From Muribaculaceae bacterium (GTDB lineage: Bacteria > Bacteroidota > Bacteroidia > Bacteroidales > Muribaculaceae), in NCBI GenBank assembly GCA_017409345.1, contig JAFQSX010000004.1:124001-188000 (forward strand): a DNA stretch of 64,000 nucleotides, in the 5' to 3' direction. The notes under the pieces were generated by a model. The model saw only the letters and a list, made by a program, of their open reading frames with translations. It had not been told where the DNA came from and made no database searches. A program made the translations under genes and the position numbers. Below, piece by piece: positions 63,292-64,000 of this stretch (position 1 is the first letter of the stretch; every line of letters begins with the position of its first letter).

Positions 63292-63978
63292 TTAATCGAA
63301 AGTTATTCCATCAGACGTAGAACTACCTTTGGGTCTTAGTCTGATGTGATTGTGAATACCAAAAACATGTTTAGTGCGAACATCATCTTCGTCGGGTTCA
63401 AGATAAATCTCGTAACCGTTTTCTTCTGCATATTCGATTGCATCGCACATTTCAGTCTCATCTATCGGAGCATCAAAGCCGTGTTCAGCATCAACTCCGT
63501 CAGCAATTGTAAACATATAATCCATTTCGGGAGTGCGTTCAATATTTTCATAGTCGCCTTTGTATTCGAGAAATGCAAGACGATATTCATTGAGAATACG
63601 TTTTCCTTTACGATGTTTCATCTGCAAGGAATCAACATGATAGTTTTCCTCAAGCCAAGCAATGAAACGATTCTTAAAATCGAAACTACTGCCCGACAAA
63701 TGATCGAACACTTGAATAAGATGATATAGCAGTGAGTCGGGAATGCCCTCAATGGTTTTCCACCCTTTCAACCCCATGTGTTCTACCATACCGGCTTTAT
63801 CCAATGTATAATCCCAGGAAGTAAGACAATTTACCCAATGAATTTCAGCATAACGCAAATAAATTTCCGTCCATGACAATTCTTCTTCCGACTTATTGAT
63901 GTAAGTGCAGAAGTCTTGAAGCCAAGGATATTGTTTGAAGCAATCAAATACTGCTTCTTCTTGCGTTTTTTGAGCCAT
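63292..63978 (-). CDS. uncharacterised cytosolic protein
   Basis: The 228-residue protein (from ATG 63978, MAQKTQEEAVFDCFKQYPW) is acidic, with aromatic-rich helices (WTEIYLRYAEIHWVNCL) and the C-terminal acidic block DEDDVRTKHVFGIHNHIRLRPKG. A TTG at 63999 could extend it by 7 codons. No known family recognised. It precedes a secreted protein gene by 25 nt. The right edge of the window is 22 bp from its start, so the operon may begin outside. Confidence 0.65.
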   Translation of the reverse strand: MAQKTQEEAVFDCFKQYPWLQDFCTYINKSEEELSWTEIYLRYAEIHWVNCLTSWDYTLDKAGMVEHMGLKGWKTIEGIPDSLLYHLIQVFDHLSGSSFDFKNRFIAWLEENYHVDSLQMKHRKGKRILNEYRLAFLEYKGDYENIERTPEMDYMFTIADGVDAEHGFDAPIDETEMCDAIEYAEENGYEIYLEPDEDDVRTKHVFGIHNHIRLRPKGSSTSDGITFD

Positions 63979-64000
63979 AGTTAAAACCTTTCTTCGCAAT

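Noticed and set aside
1-64000. CRISPR array, prophage or rRNA operon
   Set aside because: No regularly spaced repeats, phage structural genes or rRNA-like sequence were seen on either strand.

Overview
The window reads as chromosomal DNA of an AT-rich member of the order Bacteroidales (phylum Bacteroidota). The reasons are the RprX-like sensor kinase, a PorQ-type type IX secretion (T9SS) gene, T9SS-like C-terminal domains, methylmalonyl-CoA mutase subunits MutA/MutB, a eukaryote-type (GT3) glycogen synthase, the near absence of Shine-Dalgarno sites, and many copies of the Bacteroidales promoter: a -33 TTG/TTTG and a -7 TAnnTTTG about 18-21 bp apart. The family cannot be fixed by eye; Muribaculaceae is one guess. 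Most of the window is core genome. I see no prophage, CRISPR array, rRNA operon or intact insertion sequence.

Layout. 1-11.1 kb (minus): start of a response regulator, its kinase RprX, NhaA, LepA, a secreted leucine-rich-repeat protein, DnaB, a secreted NlpC/P60 peptidase and DnaG. 11.2-17.3 kb (plus): a metallophosphoesterase/PQQ-propeller fusion, then mutA-mutB. 17.7-19.2 kb (plus): a lipoprotein/membrane protein, an ECF sigma factor and a small membrane protein. 19.3-24.8 kb (minus): a 1304-residue surface amidase-like protein with a TolB-like propeller, and a secreted TonB-domain protein. 25.1-31.2 kb (plus): porQ-cmk-ispH-exonuclease-lipoprotein-ispE, then grpE-dnaJ. 31.4-32.8 kb (plus): an OmpP1/FadL porin. 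32.9-38.5 kb (minus): MATE exporter, glycogen phosphorylase and glycogen synthase. 38.8-41.2 kb (plus): a mini sorting-domain protein and pullulanase. 41.4-44.4 kb (minus): a secreted unknown, RadA and a SpoU-type rRNA methyltransferase. 44.5-50.1 kb (plus): endonuclease IV, a sugar MFS transporter, and the N-degron operon clpS-clpA-aat. 50.4-54.2 kb (plus): tRNA-Lys, a TerB/nuclease fusion and an 898-residue phosphodiester glycosidase-like surface protein. 54.3-64 kb: a 5'-nucleotidase (minus), a VanX-like dipeptidase (plus), a three-gene TerB-domain cassette (minus), carB (minus) and two unknown genes (minus).

How the genes fit together. Glycogen synthase, phosphorylase and pullulanase form a glucan storage and breakdown block. 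MutA/MutB belong to the succinate-propionate route. ClpS and Aat select substrates for ClpA (and a ClpP outside the window). PorQ belongs to the machine that would export the two giant propeller proteins and perhaps the mini sorting-domain protein. The most unusual signals are: two -7 boxes placed exactly 4 nt before a start codon (probable leaderless mRNAs), a 12+12 bp inverted repeat around the grpE promoter, an (AT)9 tract in the presumed promoter of the TerB cassette, a free-standing sorting domain, a TerB-nuclease fusion, and a promoter antisense to the mutB terminator.
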